Shown piece by piece: positions 1 to 8,965 of a stretch of DNA of 64,000 bases. Numbering within the stretch: the stretch's first letter is position 1; every line of letters begins with the position of its first letter. Source of the DNA: SHLQ01 sp964451305 (GTDB lineage Bacteria; Actinomycetota; Acidimicrobiia; Acidimicrobiales; SHLQ01). The position numbers and the translations under genes are program-made. Where the stretch lies: the NCBI GenBank assembly GCA_964451305.1, contig CAYVHV010000011.1:24686-88685 (forward strand), read 5' to 3'. Below the pieces are notes generated by a model. That model did not search any database. It was given only the letters and a program-made list of their open reading frames with translations, and was not told where the DNA came from.

Positions 1-314
1 GGCCACATGTTTTCGGTCAGGTCGGATCCAGCGAGCTTTGTGGTCAATTTCTCGCCAGCCAGATGGCTGAAGCTGACCAATGGTTGCCCATCGGCGAGAA
101 CGACGGCGGCTCGATCGACCGAGCTACGGACATAATCCGAAGCGTCTTCGAGGGTGATGAGGATGTCGACGTTTGGGGTCACGACAAGGGGGAGTTGTCC
201 GGGCCTCCCGCGATAGCCCTCAAGAATCGCGTCGGTGACGTGATCGATTCTCTCCGCGTTGGTAAACCTCAAACCCCACGTATGTACGTCCGTAAGATTT
301 TCAGCACTGCGCAT
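1..314 (-). CDS. WecG/TagA/CpsF family glycosyltransferase, N-terminal part (cut by window edge)
   Basis: The first 104 codons read on the minus strand from an ATG at 314-312 and run off the left edge. The protein contains TPNVDIL (about residues 45-51), then VLADGQPLV and LAGSDL. These match the family's usual TPN...VL.DG..LV...G..L..R..GSDL pattern, with the catalytic Asp in the DG step. Family members transfer N-acetylmannosamine or a related sugar onto a lipid carrier in teichoic-acid or exopolysaccharide synthesis. No strong ribosome binding site precedes the ATG, so the start is tentative. A surface-polysaccharide role fits the acyltransferase pair at 3.2-6.3 kb, but they are not adjacent. 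Confidence 0.75.
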   Translation of the reverse strand, partial: MRSAENLTDVHTWGLRFTNAERIDHVTDAILEGYRGRPGQLPLVVTPNVDILITLEDASDYVRSSVDRAAVVLADGQPLVSFSHLAGEKLTTKLAGSDLTENMW

Positions 315-368
315 CTACAGATGATCGGTGACCCAACGACTACCCCATATAGACCATTACGCCCCGCC

Positions 369-388
369 CGTAGGTCGGGCGACCTACG
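369..388. terminator. Short hairpin between glycosyltransferase and exonuclease genes
   Basis: A perfect 8-bp inverted repeat (CGTAGGTC at 369-376 and GACCTACG at 381-388, 4-nt loop) lies 29-48 nt beyond the stop of the minus-strand exonuclease. There is no T-tract, so it may be a weak terminator or an mRNA 3'-end structure. Confidence 0.4.
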
Positions 389-416
389 CCTCTGTGTCAG
401 TTGGCCCGCGGTGCTG

Positions 417-1289
417 CTACCCCGTCAGTTTGTCGATGCGTGCTGCGATGCGTTGCGCGTCGATCGATTCAGCGATCTGTGCGAATTCAGCTGTTGGTCC
501 CGTCCATTCGAGCGCGTCGACCGATTCGTCGACGGGTGCGTCGAGTTCGATGGTTGCGATGCGTCGGAAGAGGAGTGCGAGCTCGCGCTGTTCGTCGAGG
601 GTGGCGGCGAGCTTCGCGCCGCTTCGGATGGTGATATCCCATTGTCCAGCTGCTGGTGGGATCTGATCGATCGTCCCGTACCGATCGAGCACCGTGCTCG
701 ACGATTTGGCGCCCCACCCGGGCAGGCCGGGAAAGCCGTCCGCTGCGTCGCCGACGAGTGCGAGGTAGTCGGGGATCGATGTTGGGCCAACACCAAACTT
801 GTCGCGAACGCCCGCTTCGTCGTATCGCATCTCTTTGCGCCGGTCGTATTGCACGATGCCGCGTTCATCGGAGACGCACTGCGCGAGGTCCTTGTCCGGT
901 GTGCAGATCATGACTTCTTCGACACGTGGATCGTCGGCATAACGATGCGCTGCTGCGCCCAAGGCATCGTCAGCTTCGAACTCGATCATTGGCCAGACGA
1001 CGAATCCGGCGGCACGGAGAACATCTTCGAGGAGGTGAAACTGGCTCGCAATGCCCTCTTCGATCTCGGAGCCGTCCTTATAGTCGTTCCACAGGTCGTT
1101 TCTGAACGACGTGATGACGTGATCGGTCGCGATACCGACGTGTGTCGCTCCTTGTTCGAGCAATTGCACCATGGAGCCGAGAACTCCGCGAACGGCGCCG
1201 ACCTCCCGGCCGTCCGCTGTCAGGTGCGACGGCGCCGCAAAGTAGTAGCGGAACAGTTCATAGGTACCGTCGATGAGGTGGGCTCGCAT
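417..1289 (-). CDS. 5'-3' exonuclease (FEN/PolI N-terminal-like)
   Basis: A 290-residue protein of the 5'-nuclease family, equivalent to the N-terminal domain of DNA polymerase I but standing alone. Visible features are MRAHLIDGTYELFR at the start, the acidic metal-binding steps FEADDALG (about 104-111) and TPDKDLAQ (130-137), and the helix-hairpin-helix DNA-binding loop GDAADGFPGLPGWGAK (180-195). It would remove 5' flaps or RNA primers in the cytoplasm. The frame stays open upstream to 1547, but the family begins at MRAHLID, so the ATG at 1289 was chosen; the extra part would overlap the divergent DivIVA-like gene. Confidence 0.88.
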   Translation of the reverse strand: MRAHLIDGTYELFRYYFAAPSHLTADGREVGAVRGVLGSMVQLLEQGATHVGIATDHVITSFRNDLWNDYKDGSEIEEGIASQFHLLEDVLRAAGFVVWPMIEFEADDALGAAAHRYADDPRVEEVMICTPDKDLAQCVSDERGIVQYDRRKEMRYDEAGVRDKFGVGPTSIPDYLALVGDAADGFPGLPGWGAKSSSTVLDRYGTIDQIPPAAGQWDITIRSGAKLAATLDEQRELALLFRRIATIELDAPVDESVDALEWTGPTAEFAQIAESIDAQRIAARIDKLTG

Positions 1290-1447
1290 GGGCTGATCTT
1301 GTCCGATGCAGCGGACAAGGCCCAATTCGACCACTTCGACGAGCCAGATTCCATGAATGACTACAGCGGTGGCGTCACTCGGTGTGAGATAATTTGACCA
1401 GGCGCCACTTTGCGATTTCTCCGTGGGCGTTCCATCCTCGACTACGT

Positions 1448-2074
1448 ATGCATTTGACTCCCGAACAGATCGATCGCCAACCGTTTCGGATGACTCGGCG
1501 CGGATACGACATTGTGCAGGTTCGAGATTTTCTACGCGAAATCGCAAGTGAGATGCGCGAACGGCAACGGGTGCGTGACCGTCTCATCGAGACCGGTCAC
1601 GACGAAGCCGCCGCCGAGGCGGAAACCCACACGATCATCAACAACACTCGAGGCGCCACCTCCAACGCAGAAATCGATACCGACGGACGGAACGATTCGA
1701 CCGATGTCATCGCACGGAGTGAGCGGCGTGCCGAGGAGATCATCGCCGAGGCGGAAGCCGAGGCTCAGCAGCTCCTCGAACAGTCGGAAGAGCGCGCTCG
1801 CGAACGGAGCGGTGTTGTCATCGGCGAGGCTCAGGCGCGCCTCGACCAGCTACTCGCACAAGAGCGAGAGCTGCGTTCACGACTCGAAACCCAACGGGCA
1901 TCCGCGGGCGTGGCAGCGGTCGGTGTGGCCCGGACCCGCCCAGCGCTCGGAATGGCGAAGGCGGCGGTCGACCCGACCACCGATTCACGTGACCGTACCG
2001 AGGTCGCTGGCCCAGATACCTCCCTCGCCGATTTCATGAAGGCAACGCTGCGCCACGAGGTTCGCCCCGACTAA
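1448..2074 (+). CDS. DivIVA/Wag31-like coiled-coil protein
   Basis: A 208-residue protein. It opens with LTPEQIDRQPF...RRGYDIVQVRDFL, the signature of the DivIVA N-terminal membrane-curvature-sensing domain (residues 2-35). A long charged coiled coil follows (about 30-150), very rich in Glu, Arg and Ala, then a Pro/Thr-containing tail. Family members mark poles or septa and organise growth or division. This one is shorter than the main polar Wag31 and probably a paralogue. The ATG at 1448 was preferred over an upstream ATG at 1394, because the domain begins exactly there. Confidence 0.75.
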   Translation: MHLTPEQIDRQPFRMTRRGYDIVQVRDFLREIASEMRERQRVRDRLIETGHDEAAAEAETHTIINNTRGATSNAEIDTDGRNDSTDVIARSERRAEEIIAEAEAEAQQLLEQSEERARERSGVVIGEAQARLDQLLAQERELRSRLETQRASAGVAAVGVARTRPALGMAKAAVDPTTDSRDRTEVAGPDTSLADFMKATLRHEVRPD

Positions 2075-2085
2075 GGGTGGCCCAT

Positions 2086-2115
2086 CTCGCGCTACGTTCC
2101 CTCGCGCTAAGTTCC
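2086..2115 (+). repeat. 15-bp tandem direct repeat before the ligase gene
   Basis: Two adjacent copies, CTCGCGCTACGTTCC (2086-2100) and CTCGCGCTAAGTTCC (2101-2115), differ at one base and end 5 bp before the ligase ATG. They occupy the leader or promoter position and may be a protein-binding site. Confidence 0.5.
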
Positions 2116-2120
2116 GGGGT

Positions 2121-3197
2121 ATGGATCTTCCGGTGATGCCGCCGATCAAACCAATGCTCGCGAAGGCGCTCGATGCGCTTCCCGAGGGTGACCTTGCGCT
2201 CGAACCCAAGTGGGACGGGTTTCGTTGCATCGTCTTTCGAGACGGCGATGAGATCACGTTGGGCAGCCGAAACCAGAAGCCGTTCAACCGTTACTTTCCC
2301 GAACTGTTCGAGCCGCTACGAGCGTCGCTACCGGACCGCTGTGTCCTCGACGGTGAGCTGATCGTCGAGATCGATGGCTCGCTCGACTTCGATGCGCTCG
2401 GCCAGCGAATTCATCCCGCCGAGAGCCGGGTGAACATGTTGGCGGAGAAGACGCCCGTCTCGTTCGTCGCCTTTGATGTGCTCGCCAATGGAGATGAGTC
2501 GCTAGTCGAACAACCCTTCCGTGAACGGCGTGCTGTTCTTGAGCACATAGCCAACGGGTTCGAAGCGTCGATCTACTTAGCGCCGATGACGACGAACCGA
2601 GCACTCGCCATGGAGTGGTTCGACACCATGGAGGGCGCAGGTCTCGACGGCCTGATCGCAAAGCCGCTCGACGGAACGTATGTCGAAAACAAACGCGTGC
2701 AGTTCAAGCTGAAACACACCCGGACCATCGACTGCGTCGTCGCTGGCTACCGCATTCACAAGAGTGGCGATGGCATTGGTTCACTCGTCCTCGGCCTATA
2801 CGACTCGAACGGTGGTCTTCGCCACGTCGGCGTGTCTGCGTCGTTCGCAGCGAAGAAGCGTGTCGAACTGCTCGAGGAGATGGCGCCGTACGTTCTCGAC
2901 GATCCGTCGATGCATCCGTGGGCGAGCTGGATGGACCCCGACGCACACCGCTCCGATGGCGCCATGCCAGGAGCCCCCAACCGGTGGAGCGGAGCGAACG
3001 GGCGTGACCACTCTTGGATTGCCGTGCGACCTGAGCGTGTTGTCGAGGTGAAGTACGTGCTCGCGACCGATGGCCGTTTCCGAGGAACGACGCGGTTCGT
3101 TCGATGGCGTCCCGACCGTGAACCGGAGTCGGCGACCCTCGACCAATTTCCGACGCTCGCCCCGTTCGACATCACGTCCGTACTGAGGCGGTCCTGA
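2121..3197 (+). CDS. ligC: ATP-dependent DNA ligase, LigC type
   Basis: 358 residues, the usual length of the mycobacterial LigC group. The nucleotidyltransferase motif I reads EPKWDGFR with the adenylated Lys at position 30. DGE (motif III, near residue 77), GLIAK (motif IV) and FKLKHTRTIDCVV (motif V) follow, then an OB-fold C-terminal part. It seals nicks using ATP through a Lys-AMP intermediate. LigC-type enzymes are linked to excision repair rather than replication. No Ku or LigD gene is in view. The ATG at 2121 gives the expected N-terminus. Confidence 0.87.
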   Translation: MDLPVMPPIKPMLAKALDALPEGDLALEPKWDGFRCIVFRDGDEITLGSRNQKPFNRYFPELFEPLRASLPDRCVLDGELIVEIDGSLDFDALGQRIHPAESRVNMLAEKTPVSFVAFDVLANGDESLVEQPFRERRAVLEHIANGFEASIYLAPMTTNRALAMEWFDTMEGAGLDGLIAKPLDGTYVENKRVQFKLKHTRTIDCVVAGYRIHKSGDGIGSLVLGLYDSNGGLRHVGVSASFAAKKRVELLEEMAPYVLDDPSMHPWASWMDPDAHRSDGAMPGAPNRWSGANGRDHSWIAVRPERVVEVKYVLATDGRFRGTTRFVRWRPDREPESATLDQFPTLAPFDITSVLRRS

Positions 3198-3236
3198 CGG
3201 ACCTTCTCAACTGCGCCTTTCCCTTCCGCTCGGCGC

Positions 3237-4874
3237 CTAGGGGCGGGTGTAGAAGTAGAGGTCGCCTGAGACGGGGTCGACTCGTAAGCGGCCGACGTCG
3301 AGTCCGTCGCCGGAATCGAGCAACCCGTCGAGCTCGTTCGCTATGGCATCGGGAACGCCACCCAAGACGAGCCACGGTGCGCAATCGCCACCGTGGAGTT
3401 CGCTGCAGCCGGTCACGCTCGCAGGGTCGGCGGCGGGCTCGTGCACGAGCAGCCAGTCACCAAATGCTGGGTGGCTGCCACTAGCAAACCGTGGATCGTC
3501 GAGGTACGGGCCGGACCAACCGTCGACGCCGGGGTCGGTGAATAGATCGTTGATCGAGGTGGCGAATCCGGCGGTGTCGACGGTGAAACTTCGAGCGGCC
3601 GTTGCGCCGACGCGGAAGGAATCGGCGAGTTCGCTGAGCTCGGGTTCTGGGACGACAGGATCGGGGGTGCGGGGATTGCTCAGCGCTCGGGCGAAGTTGC
3701 GTCCCCATCCCGGGGCGAGAAGGTTCTCTGCGATCGTCTCGTGCACGGTGCGTTCGACGCGCATCATGATGACACGGTCGGCCTCAGCGACTCGCTCCAT
3801 GAAGTTGACCCGGCCAATATCATCCCAGTGAATGAAATGAACCTCTTCGAAGTACGACGCCAGTTGGTTCTCGGCAAAGTTCATCATCGAGTCCCGAAGG
3901 ACGAGCGTCTCGCCCGGGATCAAGTCGCCTGAACCGCTGCTCTCATGGCTGCGAACAGGAGACGTTCCCCCGGTCGGGGTCTGTTCGAAGACGGTCTCGA
4001 TGCCAGGACGGTTCGATGTCTGGAATGGATCCGGAACATCGAGCGATTTCAGGATGCCGAGACGCCCAAAGATGTCGCCGTTGATCGGCAACGACCTGTC
4101 CAGCTCTTCCACGTCCTCGGTGTTGAACAGGCCCGGTTCGAAATGGTTGACGATCTCCTCGGCAGCGAGTGTTCCGGCGTCGAAGGTCCAATGGGAATCG
4201 TGCTCGTAGTACCAGCGTCCGGGCTCTTCGGCTTCGGCCTGGATGAGCGGTTCGACAAAATCGATGGACGCACCCGTGGAGGCGAGGGCCTCACGGAACT
4301 CAGGTCGTGTTTGGCGTCCGCACTCGGCAGCGAAGTCGGCGCGTCCCTCGAGCTGCGAATCGAGGATCGTTGCCTTGTCGGGCGCAACGACGAACAACCA
4401 CTCTTTGCCACCCGCTTCGGCGGCTTCGGAAAACTCGGCGAACCGGTCGACGAGTTCTTGGCTCTCGTACAGATCGAGGCACGCATTGCTGAAGTCCTCT
4501 GCGAGGAAGAACGTCTCGCCGGGTCCTTCAACAACTCCGGTGTCCGATGAGATATCGAGCTGCAACCAGATTCGGTGATACCAGCCGGTCGATTGGTTTC
4601 GAAGCGGGGTGGCATCGCGGAACCAGCGATTGAGCTGATCGAACGTGGATGCGTCACGAACTGTCTCTCGGTTGAGGATCGGCAGCGTAACGGCGGGACG
4701 CCGTTCGATCGACGCTGATGTTGCCCCGAACAAGCTGGCCGTCCACGGAAAGGTGAGCACTCCAATGAACAACACGATCGTCAAGACGTGAGTCGCCTTG
4801 TGTCCAAACGAACGCTCGTCGCTCGTCGTTGGGTCGTCGTCGTGGTCGTTCTCCACGTGCTCGTCGGTCGTCAT
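3237..4874 (-). CDS. AlgX/AlgJ-like SGNH-type polysaccharide O-acetyltransferase, membrane-anchored
   Basis: 545 residues with one membrane segment near residues 27-50 and a large extracytoplasmic part. The D-x-H-W step (EHDSHWTFD, near 226) and a serine in VLRDSMM (near 327) match the Asp-His and Ser elements of the AlgX/AlgJ SGNH-like group. This group moves acetyl groups onto exported polysaccharide. Its ATG overlaps the stop of the MBOAT gene by one base (ATGA), so the two are co-translated. The pair has the classic arrangement: MBOAT moves the acyl group across the membrane and the SGNH partner transfers it. The sugar acceptor is unknown. Confidence 0.75.
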   Translation of the reverse strand: MTTDEHVENDHDDDPTTSDERSFGHKATHVLTIVLFIGVLTFPWTASLFGATSASIERRPAVTLPILNRETVRDASTFDQLNRWFRDATPLRNQSTGWYHRIWLQLDISSDTGVVEGPGETFFLAEDFSNACLDLYESQELVDRFAEFSEAAEAGGKEWLFVVAPDKATILDSQLEGRADFAAECGRQTRPEFREALASTGASIDFVEPLIQAEAEEPGRWYYEHDSHWTFDAGTLAAEEIVNHFEPGLFNTEDVEELDRSLPINGDIFGRLGILKSLDVPDPFQTSNRPGIETVFEQTPTGGTSPVRSHESSGSGDLIPGETLVLRDSMMNFAENQLASYFEEVHFIHWDDIGRVNFMERVAEADRVIMMRVERTVHETIAENLLAPGWGRNFARALSNPRTPDPVVPEPELSELADSFRVGATAARSFTVDTAGFATSINDLFTDPGVDGWSGPYLDDPRFASGSHPAFGDWLLVHEPAADPASVTGCSELHGGDCAPWLVLGGVPDAIANELDGLLDSGDGLDVGRLRVDPVSGDLYFYTRP

Positions 4875-6286
4875 CAGAACTGGAAGTACAGGAACGGGCT
4901 GAAGTCATTGGCGGCGATTAGCACCATGCTCAGCGGGATGGTCAGGACGATGTAGCTCATACGTGCGGCTTGTGGAGCGAAGTTGATCTTGGCGATGCCC
5001 TGCGGGTTGACGGTCGAGAGCCACGGGCCGACGGTCTTATCGCGAGGCAGCAGGAACGACAGCACGCCGATCGTCAGGATCAACATGTTCGGAATGGTCA
5101 TCGCCGTCGTCAGCGCCCCACGCAGCGGACCTCCCTGGAAGCTGAAGAGATCGAGAAAGTACTGATTGCCATCGGTGATCGATGGGGCACGGAACCACAC
5201 CCATGACGACATCACGATGAACAGGGTCAGCGCGCGTCGAACCGCTGGAACCCGGGTGGTATCACCTAGACCGGTGACCCGCTCAACGATGAGCCACACC
5301 CCGTGGATGGCGCCCCAGACGAGGAATGTCCATGCGGCACCGTGCCATAACGCGGTCAAAAAGAACACGGTCCCAAGGTTTCTGTAGGTCTTGAACGAGC
5401 CTTCGCGCGACCCTCCCAACGGGATGTAGACGTAATCGCGGAACCAACTCGACAAGGTGATGTGCCAACGTTGCCAGAAGTCGCTGATCGAATGCGCCGA
5501 GTATGGGCGGTTGAAGTTCTCCGGAAACGTGAAGCCGAGCATCGTACCGAGGCCGATCGCCATGTCGGAGTAGCCGGAGAAGTCGAAGTAGATCTGAACG
5601 GTGTAGGCGAGGAGACCAATCCAGGCCCCCGCCATAGTCCGGCTGTCGCCGGTCGCGAACGCAGCGTCAGCGATCGGTGCGACCGCGTCGGCGATGATGA
5701 CCTTCTTTGCCAAGCCGTGAGCAAATCGGGTCGCCCCGATCGCGAGTTTGTCGACGCTCATCGTTCGGGAGTAGAGCTCGTCGCGAAGTTGTGAATAGCG
5801 CACGATCGGGCCGGCGATGAGCTGAGGAAAGAGCGTGATGTAGAGCAGGTGCTTGTCTGCGCTGTTGAGCGGTTCGGCATCGCCACGCTTGATGTCGATC
5901 ACATACGAGAGGGCTTGGAACGTGAAGAACGAAATACCGATCGGCAGTACCTGAGAATCGATCGGTGCGCCGTCGATCCCGACGACTCCGGCAAAGTCGA
6001 ATGCGACCTCGGAGAAGAAGGAGGCATATTTGAACCAGAGAAGTGGTGCGATCACCGCCGCGATCGTGGCGTACAGCCAGACCTTCGAATCGAGCCGCTT
6101 GGCGCCGAAGTACGAAACGGCAACGACCCACAGCAGCAGGACCGTCCACTGCGCAGCACCCCACCAGTAGAAGGTGAGGCTGGCGATCAAAAGCAGCGGA
6201 TTCCGGAGTCGAGCCGGGACGAGGATCGTCGAAACGATAACGATCGGCAGGAATGCGGTGAGAAAGATCGGAGAGGTGAAGACCAT
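4874..6286 (-). CDS. MBOAT family O-acyltransferase (AlgI-like)
   Basis: About 470 residues with many hydrophobic helices. It shows the MBOAT core RWHITLSSWFRDYVYIPLGG and the nearly invariant histidine in WHGAAWTFLVWG (near 317). AlgI-type proteins carry acyl groups across the cytoplasmic membrane for polysaccharide acetylation. The frame extends to 6331, but MVFTSPIFLTAF at 6286 is the standard AlgI-like start. It is translationally coupled to the downstream AlgX-like gene. Confidence 0.87.
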   Translation of the reverse strand: MVFTSPIFLTAFLPIVIVSTILVPARLRNPLLLIASLTFYWWGAAQWTVLLLWVVAVSYFGAKRLDSKVWLYATIAAVIAPLLWFKYASFFSEVAFDFAGVVGIDGAPIDSQVLPIGISFFTFQALSYVIDIKRGDAEPLNSADKHLLYITLFPQLIAGPIVRYSQLRDELYSRTMSVDKLAIGATRFAHGLAKKVIIADAVAPIADAAFATGDSRTMAGAWIGLLAYTVQIYFDFSGYSDMAIGLGTMLGFTFPENFNRPYSAHSISDFWQRWHITLSSWFRDYVYIPLGGSREGSFKTYRNLGTVFFLTALWHGAAWTFLVWGAIHGVWLIVERVTGLGDTTRVPAVRRALTLFIVMSSWVWFRAPSITDGNQYFLDLFSFQGGPLRGALTTAMTIPNMLILTIGVLSFLLPRDKTVGPWLSTVNPQGIAKINFAPQAARMSYIVLTIPLSMVLIAANDFSPFLYFQF

Positions 6287-6518
6287 TAGACGCGGAGGTT
6301 CAGAGCAACAGAGCGGACCGAAGATCCGCACGCAGAGACATTACAAGACGAGTCAGGCACCCCACTGGTCATCTCCAACCGCGTCGTCATCGACGGTCTC
6401 CGCCATCACGACGAGCTGCTCCCACGCCTCAACAATCAACGGTGTGGGCCGATGTGAACAACGGTGAAGAGTCCCATTCCGGCAGCCACCGCCGTCGGAT
6501 AATTTCTAAGGTTTACCC

Positions 6519-6953
6519 ATGGTCGTCGTTGCTCGCCCCTCGAAGTTCATTGTCTTCGGCATCGCATTTTTGCTCCTCCCGACGGTCGTTCGAGCTGCCA
6601 TGGACCCATCGCTCATCAACTTTGCGTGGGCCCTCACGGGCATGCCCGTTGTTATTCGCGTCAGTTTGCTGACGGTTGCGGTCAACAAAGACTGGGTGAC
6701 AGTCCGGAACTTTTTCTCCACGAACCACATTCCACTATGGGAAGCCGAAGTTGAGTTTGGCGAGGTCGAAGGCGGCGGTTTCGTCAGCGATGCTGGTGGC
6801 AAGCTCGACAGCGGCGGACGAACGCTCTACGTTCGCCGTAGTTGGCACGAAGACGATCGAGTGATCGTCACGATCGCACCCCGGTACGGTGACGAATCGC
6901 AGCGCGTCCACGACGAGTTGAACCGGCAGATCGCTCTTCATCGAGCCCTGTAA
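6519..6953 (+). CDS. Small membrane-associated protein of unknown function
   Basis: 144 residues. A hydrophobic stretch covers about residues 8-27 and another about 36-54. The second half is soluble and looks beta-rich, with phrases such as GGRTLYVRRSW and DDRVIVTIAPRYGDES. No family is recognised. It stands alone between the divergent MBOAT gene and the PTS locus. The upstream 6287-6518 stretch holds no convincing gene. Confidence 0.6.
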   Translation: MVVVARPSKFIVFGIAFLLLPTVVRAAMDPSLINFAWALTGMPVVIRVSLLTVAVNKDWVTVRNFFSTNHIPLWEAEVEFGEVEGGGFVSDAGGKLDSGGRTLYVRRSWHEDDRVIVTIAPRYGDESQRVHDELNRQIALHRAL

Positions 6954-6962
6954 AGCGTGTAT

Positions 6963-6977
6963 CAGCCCCCGGCTGAG
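6963..6977 (+). terminator. Small hairpin after the 144-residue gene
   Basis: TCAGCC (6963-6968) and GGCTGA (6972-6977) form a perfect 6-bp stem with a CCC loop, 10 nt beyond the stop. The T-content downstream is weak, so it is only a possible terminator. Confidence 0.35.
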
Positions 6978-7001
6978 ATCTTGGGGTATCGTGCGTTCAG
7001 T

Positions 7002-7020
7002 TCCGACGTTTTGGAACGTG
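7002..7020 (+). promoter_or_regulatory. Inverted repeat upstream of the zinc dehydrogenase gene
   Basis: ACGTT (7007-7011) and AACGT (7016-7020) form a dyad around TTGG. A second nested pair is TTCC (7002-7005) and GGAA (7014-7017). The site lies about 65-80 bp before the GTG start of the first gene of the PTS locus, a suitable place for an operator. Confidence 0.4.
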
Positions 7021-7082
7021 TGGGGTCGTTCGTGAGTTAACGATCTACAACCGCCAGTACAACAACCATCTCAGGAGCAATC

Positions 7083-8837
7083 GTGACCGACACCGCCGAC
7101 TGGAATTTCGAGGACTTTGTTGCGGGAGAAACGCCCCTTCCGTCGCCGAACCTTGCCTGGAACACCTACGGCAAAGGTGTCGAGAACATGGGCAAAGATG
7201 GTGCCCCAGAGGATATTGAGATCCCTGAACCCACTGACGACGAACTGCTCATCCGCATCGACGCGGTCGGCCTGTGCTTCTCCGACGTCAAGCTGATCCG
7301 CCAGGGAGCCGACCACGCGAAGCTTTACGGACGTGACCTTCGCAAAGAGCCAACCCGCCTTGGACATGAACCGTCGGTCACCGTCATGAAGGTCGGGGCG
7401 AACCTGAAAGATCGCTACGTCGAAGGCCAGCGCCTCGCCATTCAGCCCGACATTCACGTCGACGGCAAGAGCACCGCATACGGCTACACCATTCCCGGCG
7501 GACTCATTCAGTACCACACCATTGGGTCTGAAGTTCTCGACGCTGACGACGGTGCCTACGTGATCCCGGTCGACGACTCGATCAGCTACGCGGGTGCTGC
7601 GCTCTCGGAACCGTGGGCATGCGTTGTTGGTGCATACCAGCAGCGTCGTCGCCTCCAGCCAATGGACGGCGGCACGATGTGGGTCATCGGTTCGGCAGAC
7701 GACGCCACCGAATACACCAGTAGCCAAGGCATTGGTAACCCGTCGACGATCGTGCTCTCCGACGTGTCCGAACATGTCGCCAACTGGATCGAAGGCGCAC
7801 GCAGCGAAGGCTCGACCGTCATTGTCGATGACGGCCTCAACGCAGAGAACGTGGCCGCAAAGTCTGCCGAACACACTGGTGAGACCGGATTCGACGACAT
7901 CTTTGTGCTCGGCCAGACAAGCGCCGCGCTGATCGAAGAGGTCGCAAAGACCATCGCGTTCCGTGGAACGATGACCATGGTCGGTACCGAACCACTCGAC
8001 GGCAACCCACAAACCGACGTTGGTCGTCTCCACTACCACTACACCGCCTACCTCGGCACCACCTCGAACGACATCAGCGAAGCCTGGGGAGAAGCCCGCA
8101 ACCGTGCTGACCTCGTTGCAGGCGGCCTCACCATCGTCGTCGGTGCTGGCGGCCCGATGGGTCAGATGCACATGCAGCGTGCGATCGAGATGGACAACGG
8201 TCCGGCCACGATCATCGGCCTCGACCTCGACCAAGAGCGCATGGATCGCGCGAACACCATGCTCGCGCCGATGGCAGAAGCTGCAGGCCGCAAGCTGATC
8301 ATCTTCAACTCGGGCGAAGGCCAAGAAGCAGTGGACGCGCTCGTTGCAGAGCACTCGAATGGCAAGGGCGCCGACGATGTCATCGTCTCGGTACCTTCGG
8401 GCCCACTCATGGGTGAGTCATCCAAGCTGATGAGCCCCGACGGCATGCTCGTCCTGTTCGCCGGCGTGCTCAACGGAACCATGGCGCCGCTCAACCTGAG
8501 CGACGTGTACCTGCACAACGCACAGTTCACCGGCACCTCCGGTTCCTCGATCGCCGACCAAGAATCGGTGATCTCTTCGACCGTCGAAGGCTCACTCACC
8601 CCAAGCCACAATCTCGCTGCAGTTGGCGGTATCGAAGCGGGTGCCGACGGAGTTCAGGCGCTTATCGACGGCGACTACGCCGGCAAGGTCATGATCTTCC
8701 CTCAGCTCGTTGGCCTCGAGCTCACCGGTCTCGACGCACTCGCTGAGAAGCATCCAGACATCGGCGAAAAGCTTGGTCCGAACAACACGTGGACCAACGA
8801 AGCGGAACAGCTTCTCTTCGAGAAGTATCACGCGTAG
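7083..8837 (+). CDS. Zinc-dependent MDR dehydrogenase with tandem Rossmann modules, probably sugar-alcohol/ketose phosphate specific
   Basis: 584 residues, much longer than usual for the family (about 340-430). The N-terminal catalytic domain has GLCFSD (Zn-ligand Cys), LGHE (His-Glu) and SEPWACVVGA (the Glu seen in sorbitol-dehydrogenase types). The four-Cys structural zinc loop is absent. Two cofactor-domain-like modules follow. The first (about 200-335) has a ruined fingerprint, VIGSADDATEY. The second (about 345-500) has an intact VVGAGGPMGQ. L-sorbose-1-phosphate reductase is the closest family I can name. The adjacent PTS genes suggest a phosphorylated hexitol or ketose as substrate. 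The GTG start follows an AGGAG site. Exact substrate is unknown. Confidence 0.75.
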   Translation: MTDTADWNFEDFVAGETPLPSPNLAWNTYGKGVENMGKDGAPEDIEIPEPTDDELLIRIDAVGLCFSDVKLIRQGADHAKLYGRDLRKEPTRLGHEPSVTVMKVGANLKDRYVEGQRLAIQPDIHVDGKSTAYGYTIPGGLIQYHTIGSEVLDADDGAYVIPVDDSISYAGAALSEPWACVVGAYQQRRRLQPMDGGTMWVIGSADDATEYTSSQGIGNPSTIVLSDVSEHVANWIEGARSEGSTVIVDDGLNAENVAAKSAEHTGETGFDDIFVLGQTSAALIEEVAKTIAFRGTMTMVGTEPLDGNPQTDVGRLHYHYTAYLGTTSNDISEAWGEARNRADLVAGGLTIVVGAGGPMGQMHMQRAIEMDNGPATIIGLDLDQERMDRANTMLAPMAEAAGRKLIIFNSGEGQEAVDALVAEHSNGKGADDVIVSVPSGPLMGESSKLMSPDGMLVLFAGVLNGTMAPLNLSDVYLHNAQFTGTSGSSIADQESVISSTVEGSLTPSHNLAAVGGIEAGADGVQALIDGDYAGKVMIFPQLVGLELTGLDALAEKHPDIGEKLGPNNTWTNEAEQLLFEKYHA

Positions 8838-8965
8838 CCGAGTCAGCGAGGTGATCCGCTGCGTCCCAGTACGTTGAGCGGCCGTTCGCACAACAGGTCG
8901 TCTCTCGGCCGCGACGGTTCGAACGGATCTCGACCGGGCGGGTTGATAGAGATACAGTTCCGACC

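Noticed and set aside
63..1397. A 444-codon plus-strand frame
   Set aside because: It is antisense to the clear 5'-3' exonuclease gene and the glycosyltransferase start, and its translation has no family features.
7071..8354. A 427-codon minus-strand frame
   Set aside because: It mirrors the zinc dehydrogenase gene and looks like the usual antisense reading of GC-rich code.
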